In this document: piece after piece, positions 41,282 through 49,454 of the stretch
Layout of the letters: each line of letters opens with the position of its first letter
Position numbering within the stretch: the first letter of the stretch is position 1
Source: Planctomycetota bacterium
GTDB taxonomy: Bacteria; Planctomycetota; Phycisphaerae; Phycisphaerales; Phycisphaeraceae
Assembly (NCBI GenBank): GCA_021413865.1
Contig: JAIOPN010000049.1
Location: forward strand, 103,038-167,037
Direction: 5' to 3'
DNA length: 64,000 nt
The notes under the pieces: model-generated
Databases searched by the model: none
Told to the model about the DNA's origin: nothing
Seen by the model: only the letters and a program-made list of their open reading frames with translations
Translations under genes and position numbers: made by a program

Positions 41282-41329
41282 GGTGGGGTCCGGGGGAAAA
41301 GTGTGTGTGGTTGGAGGGACCGGTCTTAT

Positions 41330-41360
41330 CTTCCCCTCGCCCCGGAGGGGAGAGGGGAAG
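41330..41360 (-). repeat. strong hairpin after the BMC-T gene
   Basis: CTTCCCCTC-g-CCCC-GGA-GGGG-a-GAGGGGAAG (plus strand) is a 13-bp stem with one mismatch, 2 nt after the BMC-T stop. No T tract follows. It shares arm and loop with the hairpin at 11056-11078. It may end or stabilise the aldolase/BMC-T message and set it apart from the glycosidases downstream. Confidence 0.6.
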
Positions 41361-41362
41361 AA

Positions 41363-41983
41363 TCACGCCGGGAGCAGCTTCGCCAGTGCCTCGTGCGGCC
41401 GGGCGATGACGTGGGCGGCGACGACCTTGCCGACCTTCTCGGCGGCGGTCTTGCCGGCGTCGATCGCGGCCTTCACCGCCGCCACGTCGCCGCGCACCAT
41501 GATTGTCACGTGCGCCGCGCCGATCTTCTCCTTGCCGACCAATTCAACATTGGCGGCCTTGAGCATCGCGTCCGCCCCCTCGATCACGGCAACCAGTCCC
41601 TGCGTCTCCAATAATCCAAGTGCCTGCATGTCTTTGACTCCCGTAGCGCCCTCGCGCGGCAACATGTGCAGGTTGCCGTCGTTGATCGGGCTGTATTCCT
41701 GTTTCGTAAACACCATCGCGGCCCGGGGCGGATCGACGTAATTCATCCGCACCGCCGTCACGACCTTCGCCTTCATCGACTGAGCGATCTCCTCCGCCGC
41801 CTCCGCCGCGCGCCGCACGTTCGCCGCATCACCCACATACTTCACGATGATGTCGGTTCCCGCGCTGCCCTCGACGCCCGCGATCGTGACCTGCGCCGCC
41901 TTCACGACGTGATCGGCGATGACCAGCGCGACGCCGAGGCTGTGCGTCTCGACAACCGCCAAACTGAAAGGGTTGGCCGCCAT
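41363..41983 (-). CDS. tandem-domain bacterial microcompartment shell protein (BMC-T)
   Basis: This 206-residue protein contains two BMC domains. The first is about 5-90 ([25 protein letters not shown]...DIIVKYVGD). The second is about 120-200 ([26 protein letters not shown]...[25 protein letters not shown]), where KIGAA is the pore loop. Tandem-domain proteins form pseudohexameric trimers in the shell facets and often conduct larger metabolites. It starts 6 bp after the DapA-family gene, so the two are coupled. No single-domain BMC-H or vertex BMC-P gene occurs in the window, so a full shell would need genes elsewhere. Confidence 0.9.
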   Translation of the reverse strand: MAANPFSLAVVETHSLGVALVIADHVVKAAQVTIAGVEGSAGTDIIVKYVGDAANVRRAAEAAEEIAQSMKAKVVTAVRMNYVDPPRAAMVFTKQEYSPINDGNLHMLPREGATGVKDMQALGLLETQGLVAVIEGADAMLKAANVELVGKEKIGAAHVTIMVRGDVAAVKAAIDAGKTAAEKVGKVVAAHVIARPHEALAKLLPA

Positions 41984-41989
41984 GGAGAT

Positions 41990-43006
41990 TTACCGGCCGT
42001 TCAATTGCGACAACACGCGCGCCACGATCTCTTTGACCACGTTGTCGTCCACCGCGCCGCCCGGCTGGACCGCGCAGCCGCCCGCGGGCTCGCCCACCAG
42101 GCCGTGTTCGCTGATCAGGCACTGGATCGTCCGCGTGATGCGCTCGATGTTGAGCTGCGACGCGGCGGACTGGTGCTGCCGGCCGCGGCCCATCTTGAAG
42201 CCGCGCACCGTCATGCCGGCGCGGAAGCCCTCGGGGAAGTCGGCGCCCAGGAGCATCACCTCGATCAGGTCGAGCATCTGGTACTGGATGCGCGTCGCCT
42301 CGGCGAGCTTGTTCTCGCGCGCCAGGTTGTAGAGCTTCATGATCATCTCGGGCACGACGCCGGACGTCGCGATCGTCCCGCCGTCGCCGCCCATCAGGAT
42401 CGAGGGCAGCAGGATCTCCTCGCAGCCGATGAGGAACGAGAAGTCCGGGCGCAGCGGCCGGACCTTGTGCATCGTGTTCATGTAACGGGGCAGGTCGCGC
42501 TGCGAGTCCTTGATGCCCACGATGTTCGGATGCTTGCAGAGCGCCACGATGGTGGGGATCGAGATTTCGTTGGCGAACTGCGGGATGTTGTACATCACCA
42601 CGGGCAACCGGGAGCGGTCGGCCAGCTCCTCGAAGTAGGCCCGCACCGCGTCCTGGCTCATCTTGTAGTAGTAGGGGGCGATGATCGCGCCGGCCTTGCA
42701 GCCAAGGTCGGCGTAGTAGTTCATCGTGTCCACCGTCAGGTCGATGTGCGCCTCGTACGCGCCCGCCAGCACCGGCACGTCACGCCCGGCCTTCTGGGCA
42801 CGCTCCATGGCGATCTCGATCACGCGGCGACGCTCGGCGTAGTCCAGCCGGACGAACTCGCCCGTCGAGCCGTTGGGGTAGAGCCCCGTGATCCCACGCT
42901 CGATCAGGTAATCGATCAGGCGGCGGAGCTCGGTCTCATTGATGGCCCCGCGGTCATCGAAGGGGACCATGTGGGGGCAGAAAATGCCTTGGATTTTGCC
43001 GGCCAT
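41990..43006 (-). CDS. DapA/NanA-family aldolase with C-terminal encapsulation-peptide-like tail
   Basis: The first 295 residues are a class I aldolase barrel: GSTGE (46-50), Tyr139 (VVMYNIP) and the Schiff-base Lys166 (IVGIKDSQ). GSTGE is seen in keto-deoxy-sugar-acid and sialate lyases as well as in dihydrodipicolinate synthase. The protein then runs on for about 40 residues: a Gly/Pro linker (302-319, GEPAGG...QPGG) and an amphipathic helix, NVVKEIVARVLSQL (322-335), the pattern of peptides that dock enzymes inside microcompartments. The BMC-T gene follows 6 bp later. It probably cleaves or dehydrates a 2-keto-3-deoxy acid inside a shell. A lysine-pathway role is less likely given the tail. 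Confidence 0.85.
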   Translation of the reverse strand: MAGKIQGIFCPHMVPFDDRGAINETELRRLIDYLIERGITGLYPNGSTGEFVRLDYAERRRVIEIAMERAQKAGRDVPVLAGAYEAHIDLTVDTMNYYADLGCKAGAIIAPYYYKMSQDAVRAYFEELADRSRLPVVMYNIPQFANEISIPTIVALCKHPNIVGIKDSQRDLPRYMNTMHKVRPLRPDFSFLIGCEEILLPSILMGGDGGTIATSGVVPEMIMKLYNLARENKLAEATRIQYQMLDLIEVMLLGADFPEGFRAGMTVRGFKMGRGRQHQSAASQLNIERITRTIQCLISEHGLVGEPAGGCAVQPGGAVDDNVVKEIVARVLSQLNGR

Positions 43007-43077
43007 GGGGGTGCCTCATGAAATCATTGTCGAGCCGGTCATGATACCACGCGGCGGGGCACCCGGACGGCCGCGGG

Positions 43078-43617
43078 TCAGCCCGCTTTCACGGGGATCG
43101 GTGCACCGCACTCCGGGCATGCGTCTTTGCTTGCACGGAGGTCATAGCCGCAGGAGGTGCAGCGCACCGTGGCGTCTTGCCGGTCTTTACGACAATAACG
43201 GTAGCCCCAGAGGACGGGCAGAACAGCGAAGCACAAGGAAAGGAACCAGACCGGACATGTGGCGGCGAAATCAAGATCGTAATAGCCTGGTTGCTTGTTC
43301 GCGTCCCATGTTCCGCCGAACCCTAGAAATCTTGTAAAAGCAAGCTCATCAATGATCACGGGTGCGATGCAGGGTTCCGGCTTGGACACCCATTCGATTT
43401 CCCAGTCATCATCCTCATCCATGTGGCCGTCGAGTCTTGTATCACCGCTGAAATAAAAGTAGGCGAGACCTTCCGTCATGCCGAAATCTAAAATGTTGTA
43501 CCCATTCGTGATCCCCACATAGCTTTCACAGCCGTAGCTCCAGATCCAGAAAAATAGCGCCGCCACCGCCATCACCAGCGACATCGCTGACAGCACGGTG
43601 AAGATGCGTTGTTTCAT
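43078..43617 (-). CDS. two-helix membrane protein with C-terminal zinc ribbon
   Basis: This 179-residue protein has helices at about 8-27 and 119-138 that frame an outer loop, and a cytoplasmic ribbon with Cys153, Cys156, Cys167 and Cys170 (CTSCGYDLRASKDACPECG). This layout is abundant in planctomycetes and its function is unknown. The sequence is less GC-rich than its neighbours. It lies 71 bp upstream of the aldolase gene on the same strand, but nothing ties it to the microcompartment. The same ribbon type is fused to the heme A synthase at 23579. Confidence 0.75.
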   Translation of the reverse strand: MKQRIFTVLSAMSLVMAVAALFFWIWSYGCESYVGITNGYNILDFGMTEGLAYFYFSGDTRLDGHMDEDDDWEIEWVSKPEPCIAPVIIDELAFTRFLGFGGTWDANKQPGYYDLDFAATCPVWFLSLCFAVLPVLWGYRYCRKDRQDATVRCTSCGYDLRASKDACPECGAPIPVKAG

Positions 43618-43667
43618 GCGTCACAACCTCACGGTTGCGGCTCATCCACTCGACTCCAAACCCGTCC

Positions 43668-44528
43668 TCACAGCCCGATGCGTGAAAAGTTCTCCGGCGC
43701 GCCCTTGGCCCCCGGGCGGCAGCGGTAGAGCGAGCCGGCCGGTTCGCCGTTGACGTGCTTCTTGTCGCCGCCGGCGGTGGTGAGGTAGAGGTCCTTCAGG
43801 TCCTTGCCGGCGAAGATGCAGCTCGAGACCAGCTTGGTCGGGAACTTGATGCGGCCGATCTCCTTGCCGGCGGGGTTGTACTTGATGACGCAGGAGCCGC
43901 CCCAGCGCGTGGACCAGACGTTGCCGTCGGTGTCCACGGTCATGCCGTCCGGGTAGCCGTCTTTTTTCTTGCCCATGACGAAGAGGCGGCGGTTGGTCAG
44001 GTCTCCCGAGTCATCGTCGTAGTCGAGGATGTCGATGGTGAACGCCATCGAATCGGTGAAGTACATGTGCTTGTTGTCGGGGGTGAATCCCATGCCGTTG
44101 GAGCAGCCGATGCCGTCGAGGATTTTGGTGAGCCTGCCGTTGCGGTCGAGGCGGAAGAGCCGGCCCTTGGTGCCGTCCTCCATGAGCGTGCCGCAGAAGA
44201 CGCGGCCCTCGGGGTCGGCGATGACGTCGTTGAACCGCCCACCCTTTTCGCTGGGCATGGATTCGACGACGGTGCGGGTGATCTTGCCCTCCTTGAGGAT
44301 GGCGATGTTGCCCTTGTCGCGGAAGAGCAGGAGCGAGCCGTCGGGCTGGAAGGTGAAGCCGCCGACGCGCAGGCCCCAGTAGAACTGCTCGTGTTTTTTC
44401 GTTTTCGGGTCGTACCAGAAGAGCCGGCCGGTCTCGATGTCGGTCCAGTACATGCGCTTGTCAACGGGATTCCAGAGCGGGTTTTCGCCGCACTTGCAGG
44501 CGTAGTCGGCGAGGCGTTCGAGTTTCAT
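43668..44528 (-). CDS. SMP-30/gluconolactonase-family lactonase
   Basis: This 286-residue beta-propeller starts at the ATG at 44528 (GGAG 8 nt upstream); the longer open frame belongs to non-coding sequence. The metal ligands of the family can be read: Glu15 (CGENPLWNP), Asn100 (GRFNDV), Asn144 (GCSNGMGF) and Asp194 (YPDGMTVD). Such enzymes open aldonolactones, the second step of oxidative, non-phosphorylating sugar breakdown. It could serve the same route as the aldo/keto reductase (6009), the AraD1-like protein (29644) and the semialdehyde dehydrogenase (31464), though these are not in one operon. No signal peptide. Confidence 0.87.
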   Translation of the reverse strand: MKLERLADYACKCGENPLWNPVDKRMYWTDIETGRLFWYDPKTKKHEQFYWGLRVGGFTFQPDGSLLLFRDKGNIAILKEGKITRTVVESMPSEKGGRFNDVIADPEGRVFCGTLMEDGTKGRLFRLDRNGRLTKILDGIGCSNGMGFTPDNKHMYFTDSMAFTIDILDYDDDSGDLTNRRLFVMGKKKDGYPDGMTVDTDGNVWSTRWGGSCVIKYNPAGKEIGRIKFPTKLVSSCIFAGKDLKDLYLTTAGGDKKHVNGEPAGSLYRCRPGAKGAPENFSRIGL

Positions 44529-44578
44529 CGTTGGGTCTCCGTGGAGGTGTGAGGGGATAGTGTAATCAATGGCGACGG

Positions 44579-45694
44579 CTAACGGCGTTCCAGCACCGCG
44601 ATCGTCGTGAGGATTACGGCCGTCAGCGCCACGAGCAGCGTCGCCACGCCGCCGCCGACGTGGCCGAGCATCATGCCGCCGGCGCCCGTGCAGAGTGTGA
44701 GGGCCCAGATCAGCATCACCGCGCGGCGCTTCGAGAGGCCGCGCTTCACCAGCCGGTGCGAAAAGTGCTGCTGGTCGCCGACGAACGGGCTCCTGCCCTG
44801 CGCGATGCGGATGAGCGTGACGCTCGTGAAGTCGTAGAGCGGGATCGCCAGCACGAGCAGGGGGGTGAGCACGGCGTACCAGTGGACGGAGCGCGCCGCG
44901 TCGCGCGGGTCGAAATAGGTCGTGCGGATGCTGATCACCGCGAGCAAGAGTCCGAGCACGAGCGACCCGCCGTCGCCCATGAAGACCCGCGCGTGGGGGA
45001 AGTTGAAGAGAAGGAACCCGAGCAACGCCCCAAGCAGCAGCGCCGCCGTCGCGGCGACGAACCACTGTCCGCCTATCAGCGTCGTAGCGAGATACATGCC
45101 CGCGGCGACCGCTCCGACGCCGGCGGAGAGGCCGTCCATGTTGTCAAGGAAGTTCATGGCGTTGGTGACGACGATGATCCACGCGACGCTGAACAGCGCG
45201 CTGAGGATGAAGCCGGGCGTGTCCCAGGATTTCGCCAGCACGTCGAGGATGCGCAGGTCGAAGGCGAGCACGAGCCCCGCGGCGACGGCCGCCTGCACGC
45301 CGAGCTTGAGAAACGGGCCGAGTCGGCGGCGGTCGTCGACGAGGCCCAGGACATGGATGACGGTCATGGCGAGCAGGAGGCCGATGGCCATGGGGGATTG
45401 CAGGCGGAGGCCGTCGATGTACGGCTGAACGGGGGCGAGCGGGCCGGACCATCTGTCTTGCGGGAGGAGGCGGATGGCGAGCAGGGCGAGGAGCATCGGC
45501 CCCGCGACGGCGACGTAGATCGCGACTCCGCCGGTGTTGGGGATTGGTTTTCCGTGGGTCTTCCGCCCGCCAGAGCCGGGGGCGTCGGGGACGTCGAGTT
45601 GGCCGAGCCGCCGGCCCAGCGCGATGAGCAGCCAGGTCAACGGGCAGGCGATGGCGAACGCCACCGCGATCAGCGACAGGCAGAGGATCGGCAT
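44579..45694 (-). CDS. MraY/WecA-family undecaprenyl-phosphate sugar-1-phosphate transferase
   Basis: This 371-residue polytopic enzyme has the family acids: Asp120-Asp121 (LVDDRRRLGP), NAMNFLDNMDGLSAG (178-192), HARVFMGDGGSLVLG and the C-terminal HFSHRLVKRGLSKRRAV. The last motif is characteristic of WecA/TagO-like enzymes, which load GlcNAc-1-P on undecaprenyl phosphate to start O-antigen, teichoic or common-antigen polymers, rather than of MraY itself. I start it at the ATG at 45694. A long inverted repeat separates it from dapB upstream. Confidence 0.87.
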   Translation of the reverse strand: MPILCLSLIAVAFAIACPLTWLLIALGRRLGQLDVPDAPGSGGRKTHGKPIPNTGGVAIYVAVAGPMLLALLAIRLLPQDRWSGPLAPVQPYIDGLRLQSPMAIGLLLAMTVIHVLGLVDDRRRLGPFLKLGVQAAVAAGLVLAFDLRILDVLAKSWDTPGFILSALFSVAWIIVVTNAMNFLDNMDGLSAGVGAVAAGMYLATTLIGGQWFVAATAALLLGALLGFLLFNFPHARVFMGDGGSLVLGLLLAVISIRTTYFDPRDAARSVHWYAVLTPLLVLAIPLYDFTSVTLIRIAQGRSPFVGDQQHFSHRLVKRGLSKRRAVMLIWALTLCTGAGGMMLGHVGGGVATLLVALTAVILTTIAVLERR

Positions 45695-45711
45695 ACGCGA
45701 GACTTTCTGGT

Positions 45712-45777
45712 GGGGCAGGCGTCCCGCCTGTCTCTTCTCAGTGTGAGACAACCAGAGTCAGGCGGGACGCCCGTCCC
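45712..45777. repeat. long imperfect inverted repeat between dapB and the transferase gene
   Basis: Arms at 45712-45732 and 45757-45777 match at 18 of 21 positions as inverted copies; the core is CAGGCGTCCCGCCTG and its complement. Inside, TGTCTC (45729-45734) pairs with GAGACA (45745-45750). The GGCGTCCCGCC motif recurs in planctomycete intergenic DNA. It fills the space between the dapB stop and the transferase start. Confidence 0.65.
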
Positions 45778-45785
45778 ACCGGATA

Positions 45786-46583
45786 TCACAGCCCCAGCAC
45801 GTCCTTCATCTGGTACCGCCCGGGCTTCTTGCCCGCGAGCCACTTCGCGGCGCGGAGCGCGCCGCGTGCGAAGACGTCGCGCGTGCTCGCATAATGGCTC
45901 AGTTCCAGCCGTTCGCCGGGTGCGCCGAAGGTGACGGTGTGGTCGCCGACCACGTCGCCGACGCGCAGGGCGTGCATGCCGATCTCGCCGCGTTTGCGGG
46001 TGGTGTCGTCGCCGTGCCGGCCGTGGACGACGTCCTTGACGATGTCCTTGCCGGTGGCGTCGCAGATCGCCTGCGCTATGCCCAGGGCCGTGCCGGAGGG
46101 GGCGTCCTTCTTGAAGCGGTGGTGCGACTCGACGATCTCGATGTCGTAGTCGTCGCCCAGTTGCTTGGCGACCTGGGCCGCCAGGGCGAAGAGGAGGTTG
46201 ACGCCCAGGCTCATGTTGGGGGCCTGGAGGACGGCGATCTTCTTCGCCGCGGCGTCGATGAACTTGTGGTCGTCCGGCGTCAGGCAGGTGGTGCCGATCA
46301 CCAGGGCCGCACCGTTTTTCACGCAGGCTTCGAGCACGACGCGCGTCGCGGCGGGGGTGGTGAAGTCGATGACGACTTTCGCGGTGCCGTCGAGCTTGTC
46401 GGCAACATTCACGCCCAGCGGCTTGACGCCCGCCAGCGTCCCCGCGTCGCGCCCCAGTTCGGGGCAGCCCGCCCGGTCCACCGCGCCGGCCACACGCAAC
46501 TCCGCGTCCTCCGTCGCCAGCGCGACCAGGCGCTGGCCCATGCGGCCGGCGGCCCCGTGGATGGCGATGGGTATGGGTGTCAT
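45786..46583 (-). CDS. dapB: 4-hydroxy-tetrahydrodipicolinate reductase
   Basis: DapB reduces the product of dihydrodipicolinate synthase on the way to meso-diaminopimelate and lysine. The NAD(P)-binding loop is IHGAAGRMGQ (8-17). The substrate motif is ESHHRFKKDAPSGTAL (152-167) with catalytic His154/His155 and Lys158. The length (265) is standard. The ATG at 46583 follows GAGAG. Meso-DAP supports the presence of peptidoglycan. The DapA-family gene 2.7 kb upstream is probably not its partner because of the microcompartment tail. Confidence 0.95.
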   Translation of the reverse strand: MTPIPIAIHGAAGRMGQRLVALATEDAELRVAGAVDRAGCPELGRDAGTLAGVKPLGVNVADKLDGTAKVVIDFTTPAATRVVLEACVKNGAALVIGTTCLTPDDHKFIDAAAKKIAVLQAPNMSLGVNLLFALAAQVAKQLGDDYDIEIVESHHRFKKDAPSGTALGIAQAICDATGKDIVKDVVHGRHGDDTTRKRGEIGMHALRVGDVVGDHTVTFGAPGERLELSHYASTRDVFARGALRAAKWLAGKKPGRYQMKDVLGL

Positions 46584-46614
46584 GTCGTTCTCTCGCGTGG
46601 ACTGGGTTTGATAT

Positions 46615-46899
46615 TTACCGTTCGTAGTAATCGTGCGTCGGTCGGCCGGCGAGGACCTGTTCCTTGCCCCAGTTGGCGATGCCACGGAAACGCTCGGAGC
46701 GGACGAAACCGTCGAACGCGGCGCGGTCGCTCCAGTCGGAGACGATCAGGTAGCGTTGGGCGTTGAAGACGTCGCGGTAGAGGAAGGTCTTGGTGTGGCC
46801 GGGGATCACCTTCATGACATCGATGACCTTGGCGAAGACGTCCTCGAAGAGCTTTTCCTTGCCCTGCAGGACTTCGTAGTTCATGCCGATTGTGACCAT
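46615..46899 (-). CDS. antibiotic-biosynthesis-monooxygenase (ABM)-fold small protein
   Basis: This 94-residue protein has a dimeric alpha+beta barrel pattern: VTIGMNYEVLQGKEKLFEDVFAKV, then VIPGHTKTFLYRDV, YLIVSDWSDRAAFDGFVRSERF and GIANWGKE. ABM proteins act as heme-degrading or quinone-forming monooxygenases, or as sensors. The W-S-D-x-x-A-F/W pattern is general, so function is open. It lies 31 bp before dapB on the same strand. The ATG at 46899 is preferred to an upstream start. Confidence 0.72.
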   Translation of the reverse strand: MVTIGMNYEVLQGKEKLFEDVFAKVIDVMKVIPGHTKTFLYRDVFNAQRYLIVSDWSDRAAFDGFVRSERFRGIANWGKEQVLAGRPTHDYYER

Positions 46900-47022
46900 G
46901 GTTCTGCTCGCGGTGTAAGGAGGGAGCAACGATACGGCAGGCCGGGGGGGCGGGCAACCGGGGCGGGGGCTTGGAGGGGGTCACCGGGTTCGCGCGTTTC
47001 AAACAAGCGTGCCTAGAATAGC

Positions 47023-47051
47023 TTGACACTACGCCGGTTCTGGAGCATGAT
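47023..47051 (+). promoter_or_regulatory. candidate sigma70 promoter of the TPR gene
   Basis: A consensus -35 TTGACA (47023-47028) is followed after 17 bp by CATGAT (47046-47051; four of six bases match). It would start transcription about 50 bp before the ATG at 47111. The remaining divergent gap back to 46899 shows nothing else of note. Confidence 0.45.
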
Positions 47052-47110
47052 CGGGGTGTCGCATCGCGGGCACAGGCGGGCCGCGAACCTCCCGCCCGAT
47101 CTGGTCACGC

Positions 47111-48649
47111 ATGAATTTTGATTTCATTAAGAAGAAGTTGGGACGCGGCGGCGGTGCCGGGCCTCCGGGCAACGGCAACGGCGCGCCCGTCGACGGCGAC
47201 GCCGAGGGGTTCAAGCGGGACCTCCGCAAGGCGCGTAAGTTCTTCGAGTACGCCCACTCCGTCACCGACCACGACTACGCGATCGACTGCTTTATCCGCG
47301 GGCTGCAGCACGACCCGGACAATATGAAGGAGCACGAGGCGCTCCGTGAGATTTCGCTCAAGCGCAAGGTCTCGGGGGGCAAGCCGACGACGTTGCGCGA
47401 ACGGTTCGACTCCATGGGTAAGACGCCCGTGGACAAGATGCTCGACGCCGAGAAGATGCTGGCGAAGGACCCGCTGAACCTGTCGCTGATGATCGCGTTG
47501 ATGGAGAAGACCGCCGAGGCCGACGAGGCGGAGCCGGACCTGAAGCTCGGCGAGTTTGTTTACATGATCGGCACGCTGGTGCTGCAGCTCAGGCAGTCGC
47601 CCAAGCCGCCGACCAAGGCGCAGCTCATCGTGGCGCGGGACCTGTTCGCGCGTGTGGAGGCGTTCGAGAAGGCGGTGGAGGCGTGCCGGATCGTGCTGTC
47701 GATGGAACCGACGAACGCGAACCTGCTCAAGGACATGAAGAACCTCGAGGCCGAGTGGACGATGCAGAAGGCCGGCTTCGACGCCCACGGCAAGCGGGAG
47801 AACAACTTCCGCGAAAACGTCGCCGATGCAGACAAGCAGCGGGCGCTGGACCAGGAAGACCAGATCGCCAAGACCAGCGACGTGGCGGACGAGATCATCG
47901 CCCGCCGCCGCGCGGAGTACGAGGAGAACCCCACCGACCGCGACATCATGAGCAAGCTGGTCGAGGCGCTGTACAACCGCGACACCGAGGCCACCGACGA
48001 CGAGGCGATCGCGCTGATGAACAAGGCGTGGGAGGAGTCGCAGCAGTACCGCTTCAAGGTTCGCGCCGGCGACATCACGCTCCGCAAGCTCAACCGCCGG
48101 GTGCGAGCCCTGCGTGACGAGCTCAAGGCCGACGCCTCCGACGCCGAACTCAAGAAGCAGTTCGACGAGGCCAGGAAAGAGCACCTGGATTTCGGCTTCA
48201 AGGAGTTCTCCGAGCGAGTCGAGAACTACCCGACGGACCTGGGCCTGCGCTACCAGTTGGGCACCCGCCTGTACGACCTGCGCCGCTACGACGAGGCGAT
48301 CGGCAATTTCCAGCGGTCCAAGGACGACCCCAAGGTGCGCGCCGCGTCGCACCAGTACCTGGGCCGCTGTTACCTGCACCAGGGCTGGTTCGAGGAGGCC
48401 GTGGACACCCTGCGCAAGGGCATCGAGACCCACGCCGACCCGAGCGACAAGATGGCGCTGGAGCTGCGGTACCTGCTGATGGACGCCCTGGAAAAGAGCG
48501 CCGCCAAGAACCGCAACCTCGAGCAGGCGCGCGAGGCGCAGAAGCTCTCGTCGCACATCCTGCAGTCGAACATCAACTACCTCGACATCAAGACCCGCGC
48601 CGACCGTATCCGCACGTTGCTGGACGAGCTGACACGCAAGACCGGGTGA
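47111..48649 (+). CDS. TPR-repeat protein
   Basis: This 512-residue, highly charged, helical protein has no signal peptide. TPR-like units are seen near the N-terminus (FFEYAHSVTDHDYAIDCFIRGLQHDPDN) and clearly in the C-terminal third (LRYQLGTRLYDLRRYDEAIGNFQRSK, HQYLGRCYLHQGWFEEAVDTLRKGIE). The middle (about 240-350) is rich in Glu, Lys and Arg and probably coiled. The start MNFDFIKKKLG is followed by a Gly/Asn linker. It probably scaffolds a protein complex; its position directly before kdsB (36 bp) is the only contextual hint and does not name a partner. Confidence 0.75.
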   Translation: MNFDFIKKKLGRGGGAGPPGNGNGAPVDGDAEGFKRDLRKARKFFEYAHSVTDHDYAIDCFIRGLQHDPDNMKEHEALREISLKRKVSGGKPTTLRERFDSMGKTPVDKMLDAEKMLAKDPLNLSLMIALMEKTAEADEAEPDLKLGEFVYMIGTLVLQLRQSPKPPTKAQLIVARDLFARVEAFEKAVEACRIVLSMEPTNANLLKDMKNLEAEWTMQKAGFDAHGKRENNFRENVADADKQRALDQEDQIAKTSDVADEIIARRRAEYEENPTDRDIMSKLVEALYNRDTEATDDEAIALMNKAWEESQQYRFKVRAGDITLRKLNRRVRALRDELKADASDAELKKQFDEARKEHLDFGFKEFSERVENYPTDLGLRYQLGTRLYDLRRYDEAIGNFQRSKDDPKVRAASHQYLGRCYLHQGWFEEAVDTLRKGIETHADPSDKMALELRYLLMDALEKSAAKNRNLEQAREAQKLSSHILQSNINYLDIKTRADRIRTLLDELTRKTG

Positions 48650-48685
48650 CGGTCGATCTCCCCCCTCGTTCCCCGGACCCCACTC

Positions 48686-49444
48686 GTGCTCGCCAAACCG
48701 GCCGCCCTCGCCGTCATCCCCGCACGCTACGGTTCCACGCGTTTCCCCGGCAAGCCGCTGGCCAACCGCACCGGCAAGTTCCTCATCCAGCACGTCGTCG
48801 AACGCGTCCGCCTCGCCAAGTCCATCGCTGAAATCCTCGTCGCCACCGACGACCGCCGTATCTTCGACGCCGTCGTTTCCTTTGGCGGCCGCGCCGTCAT
48901 GACACGGCCGGATCACCCCAACGGCACGAGCCGCATCGCCGAGGTCGTCGAGAAGCTCAGGCACCCGGTGATCGTCAACGTGCAGGGGGACGAGCCGGAC
49001 ATCGAGCCCGGGGTTATCGATCTGCTCATCAAGGGCCTGCACGCCGACCCCGACGCGCCGATGGCGACGCTCGCCAGCGACTTCGCCCCCGACGAGGACC
49101 CGACCAACCCGAACATCGTCAAGCTCGTCACCGCCACGGTCGGCGGTCGGGTGCGGGCGCTCTATTTTTCGAGATCGCTGATCCCCTTCGACCGCGACAA
49201 GTCGGGCAAGAACGCCCCGGGAAAGCCGCTCAAGCACCCCGGCCTGTACGCGTATCGCCGTGATTTTCTGCTGAAGTACGTCACCCTCTCCGCCACGCCT
49301 CTGGAGCAGACCGAGCAGCTCGAACAGCTCCGTGCTCTAGAGCACGGCTACCCCATCGCGGTGATCAAGGCCGACGTGCGCCACCACGGCATCGACACGC
49401 CCGAGCAGTATGAAGAGTTTGTGAAGCGCACGGCGAAGCGCTAG
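48686..49444 (+). CDS. kdsB: 3-deoxy-manno-octulosonate cytidylyltransferase
   Basis: KdsB activates Kdo as CMP-Kdo for the lipid A-core region of lipopolysaccharide. The 252-residue protein shows IPARYGSTRFPGKPL (11-25), ATDDRRI, VNVQGDEPDIEP and HPGLYAYRRDFLL, all expected. The start is GTG at 48686. It is convergent with gmhA, another LPS-core gene, with 10 bp between the stops. Together they indicate an outer membrane with a Kdo/heptose core. Confidence 0.94.
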   Translation: MLAKPAALAVIPARYGSTRFPGKPLANRTGKFLIQHVVERVRLAKSIAEILVATDDRRIFDAVVSFGGRAVMTRPDHPNGTSRIAEVVEKLRHPVIVNVQGDEPDIEPGVIDLLIKGLHADPDAPMATLASDFAPDEDPTNPNIVKLVTATVGGRVRALYFSRSLIPFDRDKSGKNAPGKPLKHPGLYAYRRDFLLKYVTLSATPLEQTEQLEQLRALEHGYPIAVIKADVRHHGIDTPEQYEEFVKRTAKR

Positions 49445-49454
49445 ACGGGGAAAC

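Noticed and set aside
41990..43006. Calling the DapA-family gene dapA of lysine synthesis because dapB is 2.8 kb away
   Set aside because: The GSTGE motif occurs in many keto-acid lyases, and the C-terminal tail plus adjacent shell protein fit a sugar-acid aldolase better. A true dapA may be elsewhere.
44529..45065. N-terminal extension of the SMP-30 protein
   Set aside because: It is the other-phase reading of the transferase gene, rich in Arg/Pro, and the propeller starts at 44528 with its own ribosome site.
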